Source of the DNA: CAWEQO01 sp963811225
GTDB lineage: Bacteria; Chloroflexota; Anaerolineae; Anaerolineales; Anaerolineaceae
Assembly (NCBI GenBank): GCA_963811225.1
Contig: CAWEQO010000012.1
Coordinates: 744,001 to 808,000 of the forward strand
DNA length: 64,000 nucleotides
Direction: 5' to 3'
Shown: positions 21,502-30,637 of the stretch, in pieces
Position numbering within the stretch: position 1 is the first letter of the stretch
How the letters are laid out: every line of letters starts with the position of its first letter
Notes under the pieces: generated by a model
Database searches by the model: none
What the model was told of the DNA's origin: nothing
Seen by the model: only the letters and a program-made list of their open reading frames with translations
Program-made: the position numbers and the translations under genes

Positions 21502-23853
21502 CTATTTCACCACAAAATTGACCGTCCTGCCAGGGACGTAAATCACCTTCCTGACCTCGCCGGAGAAGTACTTCTCGGCAATCTCGCGTGCCCGGGCCTG
21601 CACCAATTCCTCGCTCTCGCCCTGCGCAACCAACAGCACGCCGCGCAGCTTGCCATTCACCTGCACCGGGATCTCGGCCTGCTCCTCACGCTCAAGGCTC
21701 GGATCATATTCCGGCCACAGCGATTTGTGCACCGAGCCCTTCTGCCCCAAGGTCTGCCAGCATTTCTCGGTCAAGAAAGGCGCGAACGGCGCCAGCGACT
21801 GCACCCACTTAGCCATATCTTCATTGGAAACGGCCTCATCCCCGCCTGCGACCGTGTTCAGCGTCTCCATCATCTTTGCGATGGCGGTGTTGTACTTGAA
21901 CACTGCGATATCGTTAGCCACGTCATGCACCAGCCGGTTGATCTCCACTTTCGCCGCCCGCGAGGACTGCTTGTGCCGCCCGGCATTGTCATTAATGAAA
22001 CGCTCGAAGCGGTCCAGGAAGCGCTTGACGCCCAGCAAGGCGCGCTCGTTCCAGGCCATGGTGGCGTCGTAAGGCCCGATAAACAGCAGGTAGGTGCGCA
22101 CCGTATCAGCTCCATACTTCTCGGATAGCTGATCCGGCACAACCACGTTGCCGCGGCTCTTGCTCATACGCTGGCCGTCCGAACCCAGGATCACACCGTG
22201 CGACATCCGTTTGATATACGGCTCAGCGATGTCTTGCGGCACCGCTCCGATATCCAGCAGGAACTTATAGATGAAGCGCGAGTACAGCAAGTGCAGGGTG
22301 TTGTGCTCGTCGCCGCCGATGTACACGTCCACCGGCATCCAGTACTCCATCTTCTCCATCGACGCCAGCCGCCGGTCATTGTGGGGATCGATGAAACGCA
22401 GGTAGTACCAGTCGCTGCCGGCCCAGTTGGGCATCGTGTCGGTCTCGCGCCGGGCCGGTCCGCCGCACTTCGGGCATTCGACGTTAACCCAATCCTCGAT
22501 GTTGGCCAAGGGCGACTCACCCGTATCGGTCGGCTGATAAGCTTCCACCTCGGGCAGCACCACCGGCAGGTCCTCTTCCGGCACCGGCGTCCAACCGCAC
22601 TCCTGGCAATAAACCATCGGGATCGGCTCGCCCCAGTAGTGCTGCCGGCTGAAGATCCAATCTCGCAGGTGATACAACTCGGCCCGTTTGCCCAGCCCTT
22701 CCTGCTCCAGCCAGCGAACCACGGAAATGATGGCCTGTGCAGGGTTCAGCCCACTGATCGGCCCCGAATCGACCAGCTGGCCTTCCAGCCCGGTATAGGC
22801 CGACTGCTCGAAATCCCAGCCATCCTCAGGGATCACCACCGGCTTGATCGGCAGGCCATGCTGCCTGGCGAACTCGTAGTCGCGCTCATCATGGGCCGGA
22901 ACCGCCATGATTGCCCCGGTCCCGTAGGTCGGCAGCACAAAGTCGCCGATCCACACCGGCAGGTTCTCGCCGGTGGCCGGGTGCAGCGCCATCATCCCAC
23001 TGTACACCCCGGTCTTTTCCTGCGCCAGATCGGTGCGCTCCAGGTCCGACTTCGTGTGCGCAGCGCTGCAATAAGCCGCCACCTCGGGGCGCTCCCCGGC
23101 AGCTTGCTGCGCCAGCGGGTGCTCGGGCGCCACCACCATGAAGGTGCAGCCCCACAGTGTATCCGGGCGGGTGGTGAACACCTGCAGCACCTCGTTCGAG
23201 TTCTGCACCTGGAAGTCGATGTTGGCGCCCTCGCTGCGCCCAATCCAGTGGATCTGGGCGGCCTTGACCTTCTCGATGAAGTCGGTCTGCGCCAACCCGG
23301 CGATCAACCGGTCCGCGTAGGCCGTGATCTTCACCACCCACTGGCTGATGCTGCGCCGCTCGACCTGCGTGCCGCAGCGCTCGCACTTGCCGTCGATCAC
23401 TTCTTCATTTGCGAGGCCGACCTTGTCTTTGGGGCACCAGTTGATCGGCATCTCGGCCTTGTATGCCAGCCCGTGCTCGAACAGCTGGATGAAGATCCAC
23501 TGCGTCCACTTGTAATACTCCGGGTCGGTGGTGTCGATCACCCGCTCCCAGTCGAACGAGTAGCCCATCTCGGTCATCTGGCGGCGGTAGGTCTCGGTGT
23601 TTTCCTTGGTGACCTGCTGCGGCGGACGACCTGTGCGAATGGCAAAGTTCTCAGTCGGCAGGCCGAAGGCGTCCCAACCCATTGGGAACAGCACGTTCTT
23701 CCCCTGCATACGCTGGAAGCGGGCATACACGTCCGCACCGGTGAAGGTAAAGGCGTGGCCGATATGCAGCCCGTATCCCGATGGGTAGGGGAATTCGGCC
23801 AGTATGTACACTTTCTCTTTGTCGCTGAAGTCTTTCGCATGAAAGTCTGTCAT
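21502..23853 (-). CDS. leuS: Leucyl-tRNA synthetase
   Basis: 783 residues from the ATG at 23853, which has GGAG nine bases upstream; an ATG at 23868 is the alternative. Class I aminoacyl-tRNA synthetase charging tRNA-Leu. Seen in order: FPYPSGYGLHIGHAF with the HIGH motif, MGWDAFGLPTENFA, zinc-binding type CERCGTQVERR, the CP1 editing domain (about 220-400) with FTTRPDTLWGCTFMV and ALNPATGENLPVWIGDFV-like residues, a second CPKCGGPARRETDTMPNWAGS, and KMSKS in the form RMSKSRGNV. The C-terminal anticodon-binding domain ends VNFVVK. It is intact over 2.35 kb. Confidence 0.97.
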   Translation of the reverse strand: MTDFHAKDFSDKEKVYILAEFPYPSGYGLHIGHAFTFTGADVYARFQRMQGKNVLFPMGWDAFGLPTENFAIRTGRPPQQVTKENTETYRRQMTEMGYSFDWERVIDTTDPEYYKWTQWIFIQLFEHGLAYKAEMPINWCPKDKVGLANEEVIDGKCERCGTQVERRSISQWVVKITAYADRLIAGLAQTDFIEKVKAAQIHWIGRSEGANIDFQVQNSNEVLQVFTTRPDTLWGCTFMVVAPEHPLAQQAAGERPEVAAYCSAAHTKSDLERTDLAQEKTGVYSGMMALHPATGENLPVWIGDFVLPTYGTGAIMAVPAHDERDYEFARQHGLPIKPVVIPEDGWDFEQSAYTGLEGQLVDSGPISGLNPAQAIISVVRWLEQEGLGKRAELYHLRDWIFSRQHYWGEPIPMVYCQECGWTPVPEEDLPVVLPEVEAYQPTDTGESPLANIEDWVNVECPKCGGPARRETDTMPNWAGSDWYYLRFIDPHNDRRLASMEKMEYWMPVDVYIGGDEHNTLHLLYSRFIYKFLLDIGAVPQDIAEPYIKRMSHGVILGSDGQRMSKSRGNVVVPDQLSEKYGADTVRTYLLFIGPYDATMAWNERALLGVKRFLDRFERFINDNAGRHKQSSRAAKVEINRLVHDVANDIAVFKYNTAIAKMMETLNTVAGGDEAVSNEDMAKWVQSLAPFAPFLTEKCWQTLGQKGSVHKSLWPEYDPSLEREEQAEIPVQVNGKLRGVLLVAQGESEELVQARAREIAEKYFSGEVRKVIYVPGRTVNFVVK

Positions 23854-23932
23854 TTCTTCCCACTCCATTCCCGTCGGCCCTCATCCCCCAGCCCTCGCCC
23901 TCTGGAAAAGGGCTGGAGGTGAGGGTCGGCCG

Positions 23933-25120
23933 CTATCCCACCTCAATCACCAGCCCCTTCAAATAGGCGCCTTCCGGGAAATTCAACGCTACCGGATGAT
24001 CCGGTCCCTGCTCCATCCGGCCGATAATCCTCGTCTGCACGCCCGCATCCAGCGCCGCCCCTGCCACGATCTTTTGGAACAGGTCCGCAGAAACGCCGCC
24101 CGAACACGAGAAGGTGAACAGCAGCCCACCCGGTTTCAGCAGCTTGAACGCCAGCAAGTTGATGTCCTTGTATCCGCGCGCCGCCCGCTCGGCCTGGGCT
24201 GCGGTGGGCGCAAACTTGGGCGGGTCAAGAATGATGGCGTCCCACTCCTGGCGGCTGTCGCGCATGGTGCGCAGCGCCTGGAACACGTCCGCTTCCAGCC
24301 ACAGCGCCTTCTCCGGCGGGAAGCCGTTCAGCGCCACGTTCTCGCGCCCCCAGGCCAACGCGTCCGCCGAGCTGTCCAGCGAGAGCACCTCGCTGGCGCC
24401 GCCCGCCAGAGCGTAGATACTGAACGCGGCGGTGTAGCTGAAGCAGTTCAGCACCCGCCGGTCGCGCACCAACTCTCCCACCCGCTGGCGGTTGTCGCGC
24501 TGGTCGATGTAGAATCCTGTCTTTTGACCGTGCAGCACGTCTACCAGGAAGCGCAGACTGTTCTCCTGGATCTGCAAGCGCGGCTCAGGCTCCGTGCCGA
24601 ACAACACCCCCACCCGCTCGGGCAATCCCTCCAGAGCGCGCACGTCCACATCCGAGCGCTCCACCACACAGCGAGCGCCCGTGCGCTCCACCAACGCCTC
24701 CACTAACGTGTCGCGCCAGCGCTCCGCCCCGGTCGAGAGTGCCTGCACCACCAGGGTTTGGTTGTAACGATCGGCGATGAAACCGGGAATACCATCCAAC
24801 TCGGCGTGCACCAACCGCAGTGCGTCGGTGTTCTCTGGCGGGGCGATCAACCGGCGCAGGTCCAAAGCGCTTTGCACCCGGCGCTGGAAGAACTCCGTAT
24901 CCACGGCCTCGTCCGAATCCCAGGTCCACATTCGCGCCCGGATGTTCGACTGCGGGCTGTAAGCCGCCTTCCCCAACAATTCACCCCCGGCGGCATGCAC
25001 TTCTACGGTGTCGCCCATGCCCGGGTTCCCTTTTACCTGCGCCAGCGCTCCCGAGAAGATCCATGGATGCCGCTGCCGCACCGATTTGTCCCGCCCTGGT
25101 TTTAAGATAATTGCGTCCAT
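23933..25120 (-). CDS. RlmI-type 23S rRNA cytosine methyltransferase (class I SAM)
   Basis: 395 residues. An N-terminal PUA-like domain (about 1-75: ILKPGRDKSVRQRHPWIFSGAL) and a central domain lead to a Rossmann methyltransferase (about 185-395). The latter has VDVLHGQKTGFYIDQRDNR, VLNCFSYTAAFSIYALAGGA, DSSADALAWGRENVALNG, WDAIILDPPKFAPT and LLFTFSCSGGVS. This layout matches RlmI/YccW (m5C1962 of 23S rRNA) and its paralogues. The DPPKF and SCSGG segments are the substrate and catalytic loops. It precedes leuS on the same strand with a 79-base gap. Confidence 0.92.
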   Translation of the reverse strand: MDAIILKPGRDKSVRQRHPWIFSGALAQVKGNPGMGDTVEVHAAGGELLGKAAYSPQSNIRARMWTWDSDEAVDTEFFQRRVQSALDLRRLIAPPENTDALRLVHAELDGIPGFIADRYNQTLVVQALSTGAERWRDTLVEALVERTGARCVVERSDVDVRALEGLPERVGVLFGTEPEPRLQIQENSLRFLVDVLHGQKTGFYIDQRDNRQRVGELVRDRRVLNCFSYTAAFSIYALAGGASEVLSLDSSADALAWGRENVALNGFPPEKALWLEADVFQALRTMRDSRQEWDAIILDPPKFAPTAAQAERAARGYKDINLLAFKLLKPGGLLFTFSCSGGVSADLFQKIVAGAALDAGVQTRIIGRMEQGPDHPVALNFPEGAYLKGLVIEVG

Positions 25121-25305
25121 TGGGATATTGTAATAGAAAAGAGAGTGAAGAACAGAGAATGGCGCGCAGTTAGCGCTTTCTCTTCTTCCCGCTCTTATTT
25201 GGGAATTTCCTTCTTGCGTTCATAGTTTATTTGTGCTACCCTTTAGATGCGAATTGGACATAAATGGTCCGGTTTAGAGCAGATTGCATACAGGAGGAAA
25301 ATAAG

Positions 25306-26193
25306 ATGCAGAAGATTACCCCCTTCTTATGGTTCGATCACCAGGCTGAGGAAGCCGTCAAGTTCTACACTTCCATCTTCCAAAATGCTCAGACCGGTGA
25401 AACCAGCCGCTACAGCGATGGGATGCCCCTGCCAAAAGGCACGGTCATGACCGCCTCGTTCACGATTGCCGGGCTGGAGTTCACGGCCCTGAACGGCGGC
25501 CCCGAGTTTTCCTTTACCCCGGCCATCTCCTTCTTCGTAACCTGTCAAACTGAGGAACAGATCGACGCGCTGTGGGATCAGCTTAGCCAAGGCGGAGACG
25601 TTTTGATGGAGCTGGATCAATATCCGTTCAGCGAGAAGTTCGGCTGGCTCAATGACCGCTTTGGTGTCTCCTGGCAGCTATCGCTCGCCCATATCGAGCA
25701 AAAGATCGCTCCGTATCTCCTGTTCGTCGGCGAGCAGCAGGGTCACGCCGAAGAAGCGATTAACTTTTACACCGGACTGTTCAAAAATTCTCGGATTTTA
25801 CAACTCGAACACCACGGCCCGGACCAGGGTGAAGTCGAAGGCACAGTCATGCACGCTCGCTTCACGCTCGAAGGACAGGAGTTCATAGCCATGGACAGCA
25901 GCCTCCCTCACCACTTCGGCTTCACCGAAGCCGTCTCTTTCTACTTCCACTGCAGCGACCAGGAAGAGGTCGATTATTTCTGGGAGAAGCTCTCCTCGGG
26001 CGGCGAGGAGGGCCAGTGCGGCTGGCTGAAGGACAAATTCGGCGTCTCCTGGCAGGTCGTCCCAAACCGTCTCATGGAACTGATGAGCGACCCGGATCGC
26101 GAAAAAGCAGGTCGCGTTACCCAGGCCATGCTGCAAATGCAGAAAATCGAGGTCGATAAGCTGCAAGAAGCTTATGACCAAGTAAAAGTTTAA
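25306..26193 (+). CDS. Tandem VOC-fold PhnB/YjdN-like protein
   Basis: 295 residues from the ATG at 25306, chosen for the AGGAGG upstream; the open frame starts 42 bases earlier. Two copies of the 3-demethylubiquinone-methyltransferase-like VOC module are present: MQKITPFLWFDHQAEEAVKFYTSIF (1-130) and IAPYLLFVGEQQGHAEEAINFYTGLF (about 136-275). Each has the typical GxxF/E(F)TALNGG and WQLS/WQVV ends. VOC proteins bind a metal or small molecule between the modules, but this subfamily (PhnB) has no settled reaction. Single gene; its stop codon lies inside the long palindrome that follows. Confidence 0.9.
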   Translation: MQKITPFLWFDHQAEEAVKFYTSIFQNAQTGETSRYSDGMPLPKGTVMTASFTIAGLEFTALNGGPEFSFTPAISFFVTCQTEEQIDALWDQLSQGGDVLMELDQYPFSEKFGWLNDRFGVSWQLSLAHIEQKIAPYLLFVGEQQGHAEEAINFYTGLFKNSRILQLEHHGPDQGEVEGTVMHARFTLEGQEFIAMDSSLPHHFGFTEAVSFYFHCSDQEEVDYFWEKLSSGGEEGQCGWLKDKFGVSWQVVPNRLMELMSDPDREKAGRVTQAMLQMQKIEVDKLQEAYDQVKV

Positions 26194-26279
26194 CCCGACG
26201 GCGCAAAGACACGCAGAAAAACGCGAAGGCAACATTGCCTTCGCGTTTTTCTGCGTGTCTTTGCGCCGTCGGGTTAAAC
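26188..26279. terminator. 45-bp perfect palindrome between convergent VOC and ligA genes
   Basis: Arms 26188-26232 and 26235-26279 are perfectly complementary with a two-base loop. It covers the stop codon of the plus-strand gene and reaches within four bases of the ligA stop codon. It probably acts as a terminator for both, but the length is extreme. Confidence 0.8.
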
Positions 26280-26283
26280 CCTT

Positions 26284-28320
26284 CTAACTGATTAATTTTA
26301 AGACACCCGCTTCATCCAGGATCTCTACCCCCAGCTTCTGCGCCTTGGCCAGCTTCGATCCGGGGTTCTCGCCCAGCACCAGGCAACTGGTCTTCTTGCT
26401 GACGCTGTCGATCACTTTGCCGCCGTGAGACTGGATCAGCTCCTTTATCTCGTCGCGCGAATAATTCGGCAACGTGCCGGTGATAACGAAGGTCATTCCC
26501 TCCAGCCTGGCTTCCCCTGCATCCCGCGCCGCGCCATTCTCGACCACCGGCCACACGCCCGCCGCCTTTAGCTTTTCCAGCAGCTGCTGGTTGGCCGGGC
26601 GCGCGAACCACTCCACGATCATCTCGGCGATGTTTGGGCCTACCCCTTCCAGCTGCTGCAGTTCCTCGAAGGTAGCCCGTTCAAGCGTAACCAGCGAGCG
26701 GTACGATCCTGCCAAATCCACCGCCATCACCTCACCCACGCCGCGGATGCCCAACGCTGTGATCAGGCGAGACAGCGGCTGCTGCTTGGACGACTCAATC
26801 GACTGCAGCAGGTTGTCGGCTTTCTTCTCGGCGAAACCCTCCAGGGCCAGCAGATCGTCACGTTTGAGCGTATACAGGTCGGCCACGTCCTTCACCAGCC
26901 CGGCGCCCACCAGCTGCTCCACGATCTTGATCCCCAGCCCGACAATGTCCATCGCGCCCCGGGATACGAAGTGCTCCAGATTGCGCACCAGTTGGGCCGG
27001 GCAGGCCGCGTTGACACAGTACCAGGCCACCTCATCCGGCAGGTTCTCCACCGGCTGGCCGCAAGCCGGGCATACCTCCGGCGGCGTGAAGTTCTGCTCC
27101 TCACCGCTGCGCGCCTCCGTCACCGGGCCGACCACATATGGGATTACGTCCCCCGCCCGTTTCATCAGCACCCGGTCCCCCATCCGGATATCCTTTTCCT
27201 TAATATAATCGAAGTTGTGCAGCGTCGCCTGCTTGACGATCACCCCGCCGATCTCGACCGGCTCCAGCATGGCGTACGGTGTCAACACGCCGGTACGGCC
27301 CACATTCACGCGGATGTCGTTCAGCCGGGTGGTCACCTCGCGCGCAGGGTACTTCAGCGCAATCGCGCCGCGCGGGTCTTTTCCCACAGTGCCCAGCTCG
27401 GCTGACAGATCCAGGTCGTCGATCTTAATCACCACGCCGTCCGTCTCATACGGCAAGAGCTCACGCTGCTGCAGCCACACGCCTGAGCGTTTCAAAGTGG
27501 TCGGAAAATCGGCCTGGAACTCGGACACTTCTGCAACCGGAAAGCCCAAACTGCGTAGATAATTAAGGACGTCCCATTGACTGGCCGGCACCGGACCGCT
27601 GGCGTCTACGATCTGATAAGTCAGCACCACCAGCGGCCGCGTGGCTGTGATTGAAGAGTCCAGCTGGCGCAGCGATCCGGCCGCAGTGTTGCGCGGATTG
27701 AGGTAGGTACGTTCCCCGGCCTCCGTCAGGCGCTGGTTGAGCGCCTCGAAATCCTGGATCGAGATGAACACCTCGCCGCGCACCACCAGGGTCTCGGGCG
27801 GCTGCGGCCCATCTTTGTCGACCGGGATACGCAGTGGTATCGAACGCACCGTGCGCAGGTTGTTGGTAATGTCTTCACCCACTTCGCCGTCGCCGCGGGT
27901 CGCTCCCTGCACGAACACGCCGCTGCGGTAGTGCAGCACCACCGTCAGGCCGTCGATCTTGGGCTCCAGGGTGAAGCCCACCTGCCCCACCCGCTCGTCC
28001 AGGCGCAGCAGGCGCTCGTACCAGGCCCGCACACCGTCCAGATCGAAGGCGTTCGCCAGCGAGAGGATCGGAGCCGGGTGCTGCACCTTCGAGAAGCGCT
28101 CGCTGAGCCCGCTGCCTGCCCGCTGGGTGGGCGAATCGGACGTCACCAGCTCTGAATGCTCGGCTTCCAGGGCACGCAGGCGCAGCAGCATTTGATCGAA
28201 CTCGTAGTCGCTGATCACCGGCGCGTCCAGCACATGATAGCGGTGGTTGTGGAAATGGATTTCCCGCCGCAAAGACTCGATTTCCTGTTGAACGTTGGGA
28301 TTGAGGGAGTCGCTGTCCAT
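26284..28320 (-). CDS. ligA: NAD-dependent DNA ligase
   Basis: 678 residues from the ATG at 28320. The frame is open 48 codons further up, but MDSDSLNPNVQQEIESLRRE is the usual N-terminus. Order: Ia domain with HRYHVLD and SDYEFDQ, adenylation domain with KxDG motif EPKIDG (Lys121), OB fold with GRTGVLTPYAMLEPV, zinc finger CPACGQPV ... CVNAACPAQ, helix-hairpin-helix region, and a C-terminal BRCT domain (GMTFVITGTLPNYSRDEIKELIQ). Seals nicks in replication and repair with NAD+. It is full length and intact. Confidence 0.97.
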   Translation of the reverse strand: MDSDSLNPNVQQEIESLRREIHFHNHRYHVLDAPVISDYEFDQMLLRLRALEAEHSELVTSDSPTQRAGSGLSERFSKVQHPAPILSLANAFDLDGVRAWYERLLRLDERVGQVGFTLEPKIDGLTVVLHYRSGVFVQGATRGDGEVGEDITNNLRTVRSIPLRIPVDKDGPQPPETLVVRGEVFISIQDFEALNQRLTEAGERTYLNPRNTAAGSLRQLDSSITATRPLVVLTYQIVDASGPVPASQWDVLNYLRSLGFPVAEVSEFQADFPTTLKRSGVWLQQRELLPYETDGVVIKIDDLDLSAELGTVGKDPRGAIALKYPAREVTTRLNDIRVNVGRTGVLTPYAMLEPVEIGGVIVKQATLHNFDYIKEKDIRMGDRVLMKRAGDVIPYVVGPVTEARSGEEQNFTPPEVCPACGQPVENLPDEVAWYCVNAACPAQLVRNLEHFVSRGAMDIVGLGIKIVEQLVGAGLVKDVADLYTLKRDDLLALEGFAEKKADNLLQSIESSKQQPLSRLITALGIRGVGEVMAVDLAGSYRSLVTLERATFEELQQLEGVGPNIAEMIVEWFARPANQQLLEKLKAAGVWPVVENGAARDAGEARLEGMTFVITGTLPNYSRDEIKELIQSHGGKVIDSVSKKTSCLVLGENPGSKLAKAQKLGVEILDEAGVLKLIS

Positions 28321-28516
28321 AATGAGAATTATATATCCTTTGTTGTTGAAGTTGCTTCGATTTGAGGATGTCTCCGGCCTCCTGGAATCCAAGTAGTTCC
28401 AACAACTCGGATGACGAAAGGGCTTTTTTGAAAAATGTAATCCCGCTGTAGTTAACTTTTTCACATAGGACTGCTATCATAGATATGTTACACTATTTCG
28501 CAATGGAGGTCCGAAA

Positions 28517-28888
28517 ATGAGCGCAGGTCGAATTATCGCCTATATTGGCGCAGCAATCTTAATCTTTTTTGGCGTTCTGTTCCTATGGGGCGCGGGCGGA
28601 CAAACAGGCGGCGGGTTCAGCTGGGTGCTGATCGGCCTGATCAGCGTGGTGATCGGCTTCGTGCTGATCTTCTTTGCTTCTCGCAAGCCCAAATCCACCG
28701 CCTCCTCAGACCAGAACGTGACCTTGAAAATCGACCTCCCCGGCAACGTGCAGATGGACGCCATGAAGTGCAAGGCCTGCGGAGGCGTGCTGTCTGAGAA
28801 GGACATCAAGATGGTGAACGGCGCTCCGGTCGTCACCTGCCCGTATTGCGGAACCGTCTATCAGCTAACCGAAGAACCCAAATGGTAA
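28517..28888 (+). CDS. Small membrane protein with C-terminal zinc ribbon
   Basis: 123 residues. Two membrane helices (about 7-24 and 33-53) are followed by a short linker and a zinc-ribbon-like end with the two pairs MKCKACGG and TCPYCGTVYQL. ATG preceded by TGGAGG. No family name recognised. It begins the run that continues with the Cys-Ala-tail protein 27 bases later, so a shared role is likely. A zinc or cluster site beside radical SAM enzymes is suggestive only. Confidence 0.82.
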   Translation: MSAGRIIAYIGAAILIFFGVLFLWGAGGQTGGGFSWVLIGLISVVIGFVLIFFASRKPKSTASSDQNVTLKIDLPGNVQMDAMKCKACGGVLSEKDIKMVNGAPVVTCPYCGTVYQLTEEPKW

Positions 28889-28915
28889 CCTTGCTGTTTG
28901 TGAGGAAATAAATCA

Positions 28916-30622
28916 ATGAAAACGAAGCTGCTCGGTGTGTTTATCGTGCTGGCGTTGCTGGGGGCAAGCTGGAGCAGCGCACTTGCACAAAATTATTCCT
29001 TTTCCGTTCCAAAGGAGGACGTCACCGTATCCATCGACGCCCAAGGTACGGCAACGATCGACTATACCTATGTCTTCCAAAACGAGCCCGGCGCCAGCCC
29101 CATCGATGCGGTCGATATCGGCACGCCCAACGACACCTACAACCTGGGCAGCGTCACCGCCACAATCGACGGTCAGGCGATCCGGAGCATTGAGGTCTCA
29201 CCTTACGTGGACCACGGCGTCGCCCTCAATCTGGGCTCAAATGCCATCCAGCCCGGGCAGTCCGGCACCATCCACGTGACCATCCCCGGCATCAACGGCA
29301 TCCTCTATCCCGGCACACAGAAAGAAAACGAGCCCTACGCCAGCTTCCAGTTCATGCCCAACTACTTCGACAGCTCGTTCGTGAACGGCAATACCAACAT
29401 GAGCGTTACGCTGGTGCTGCCGCCAGGCATGACCGCCGATCTGCCCACCTACTTCAATCCCAAGGGTTGGCCCGGCGACGCCGCTCCGCAGTCTGGTTTC
29501 ACCAACGACAACCGCGTCTTCTACACCTGGCAGTCTGATCAGGCCAGCGCCGCGAAACAGTACACCTTCGGCGGCAGCTTCCCGGCTCGCCTGGTCCCAA
29601 CCGATGTGATCGCTGCGGCCCCGGTATCCGGCGGCAACCGCTCGATCAGCTTCAACACCAATACGCTGTGCTGTGTGGGTTTCGCCCTGCTGTTCGGCGG
29701 CATCTTTGTCTTCGCGATTTACTCCAGTATCTGGGGCGCACGCAAGCGCAAGCTGAAATACCTTTCGCCAAAGATCACCGTCGAGGGCCACGGCATTAAG
29801 CGCGGTCTGACCTCGGTCGAAGCGGCCATTCTGCTCGAGGAGCCCATCGATAAGATCATGACCATGATCCTGTTCTCGACCATCAAGAAGGGCGCCGCCA
29901 GCGTGGTGAGCCGAGATCCGCTCAAGATCGATGTGGAAAAGCCCCTGCCCGAAGGTCTGCAATCCTACGAGACTGAATTCCTCGAAGCCATGCAGGAGAC
30001 CAATCCCAAGCAGCAGCGTAATAAGCTGCAAGATGTGACGGTCAACCTGATCAAAGGCCTGGAAGGCAAGATGAAGGGTTTCAGCCACAAAGAGACCGTG
30101 GCCTATTACAAAGACATCATGGAACGGGCCTGGAATCAGGTGCAAGCTGCCGACACGCCCGAGATGAAGATGGAGAAGTTCGACGAGTTCATGGGCTGGA
30201 CCATGCTCGGCCGCGACTTCAACGATCGCACCCAGCGCACCTTCAGCGGCGGCCCGGTGTTCATCCCCATGTGGTGGGGCCGCTTCGACCCGACCTATCG
30301 CGGCGCGACCGGTACACTCGGCGGAGGCGGCCTGGCTTCCTCCACCCCGTCCACTGGCGGCAAAACCACCATCAATCTACCAAACCTGCCTGGCTCCGAC
30401 TTCGCTGCCTCGATGGTCAACGGCGTTCAGGCCTTCTCTGCGGGGGTGGTCGGCGACCTGACCAACTTCACCGGCGCCATCACTAACCGCACCAACCCTC
30501 TACCGCCCACCTCTACCCAGCGCTCAAACTGGCGCGGCGGGGGCGGCGGCGGCGGTCACAGCTGCGCCTGCGCCTGTGCCTGCGCCGGTTGCGCCTGCGC
30601 TTGCGCCGGCGGCGGACGCTAG
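28916..30622 (+). CDS. Secreted/membrane protein with C-terminal (Cys-Ala) repeat tail
   Basis: 568 residues. A signal peptide (about 1-24, ending SSALAQ) is followed by an extracellular beta-rich domain (about 25-245), a membrane helix (CVGFALLFGGIFVFAIYSSIW, about 250-270) with basic residues after it, a cytoplasmic region of about 200 residues with Lys-rich helices, then a Gly/Ser/Thr/Pro-rich segment. The extreme end has a run of seven Gly, His-Ser, (Cys-Ala)4, Gly, (Cys-Ala)3 and GGGR. The general plan resembles DUF2207-type membrane proteins, but the tail with seven alternating cysteines is special. It is directly followed (15 bases) by a radical SAM/SPASM gene, a pseudo-radical SAM gene and a methyltransferase. 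The tail is the natural candidate for their substrate. That link is inference from context. Confidence 0.85.
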   Translation: MKTKLLGVFIVLALLGASWSSALAQNYSFSVPKEDVTVSIDAQGTATIDYTYVFQNEPGASPIDAVDIGTPNDTYNLGSVTATIDGQAIRSIEVSPYVDHGVALNLGSNAIQPGQSGTIHVTIPGINGILYPGTQKENEPYASFQFMPNYFDSSFVNGNTNMSVTLVLPPGMTADLPTYFNPKGWPGDAAPQSGFTNDNRVFYTWQSDQASAAKQYTFGGSFPARLVPTDVIAAAPVSGGNRSISFNTNTLCCVGFALLFGGIFVFAIYSSIWGARKRKLKYLSPKITVEGHGIKRGLTSVEAAILLEEPIDKIMTMILFSTIKKGAASVVSRDPLKIDVEKPLPEGLQSYETEFLEAMQETNPKQQRNKLQDVTVNLIKGLEGKMKGFSHKETVAYYKDIMERAWNQVQAADTPEMKMEKFDEFMGWTMLGRDFNDRTQRTFSGGPVFIPMWWGRFDPTYRGATGTLGGGGLASSTPSTGGKTTINLPNLPGSDFAASMVNGVQAFSAGVVGDLTNFTGAITNRTNPLPPTSTQRSNWRGGGGGGGHSCACACACAGCACACAGGGR

Positions 30623-30637
30623 CTCACTGGAGAACCG

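Noticed and set aside
22198..23922. 574-codon open frame on the plus strand opposite leuS
   Set aside because: The minus strand encodes a complete leucyl-tRNA synthetase; the opposite frame is His/Arg/Leu-rich with no family features, a known effect of GC-rich codons.
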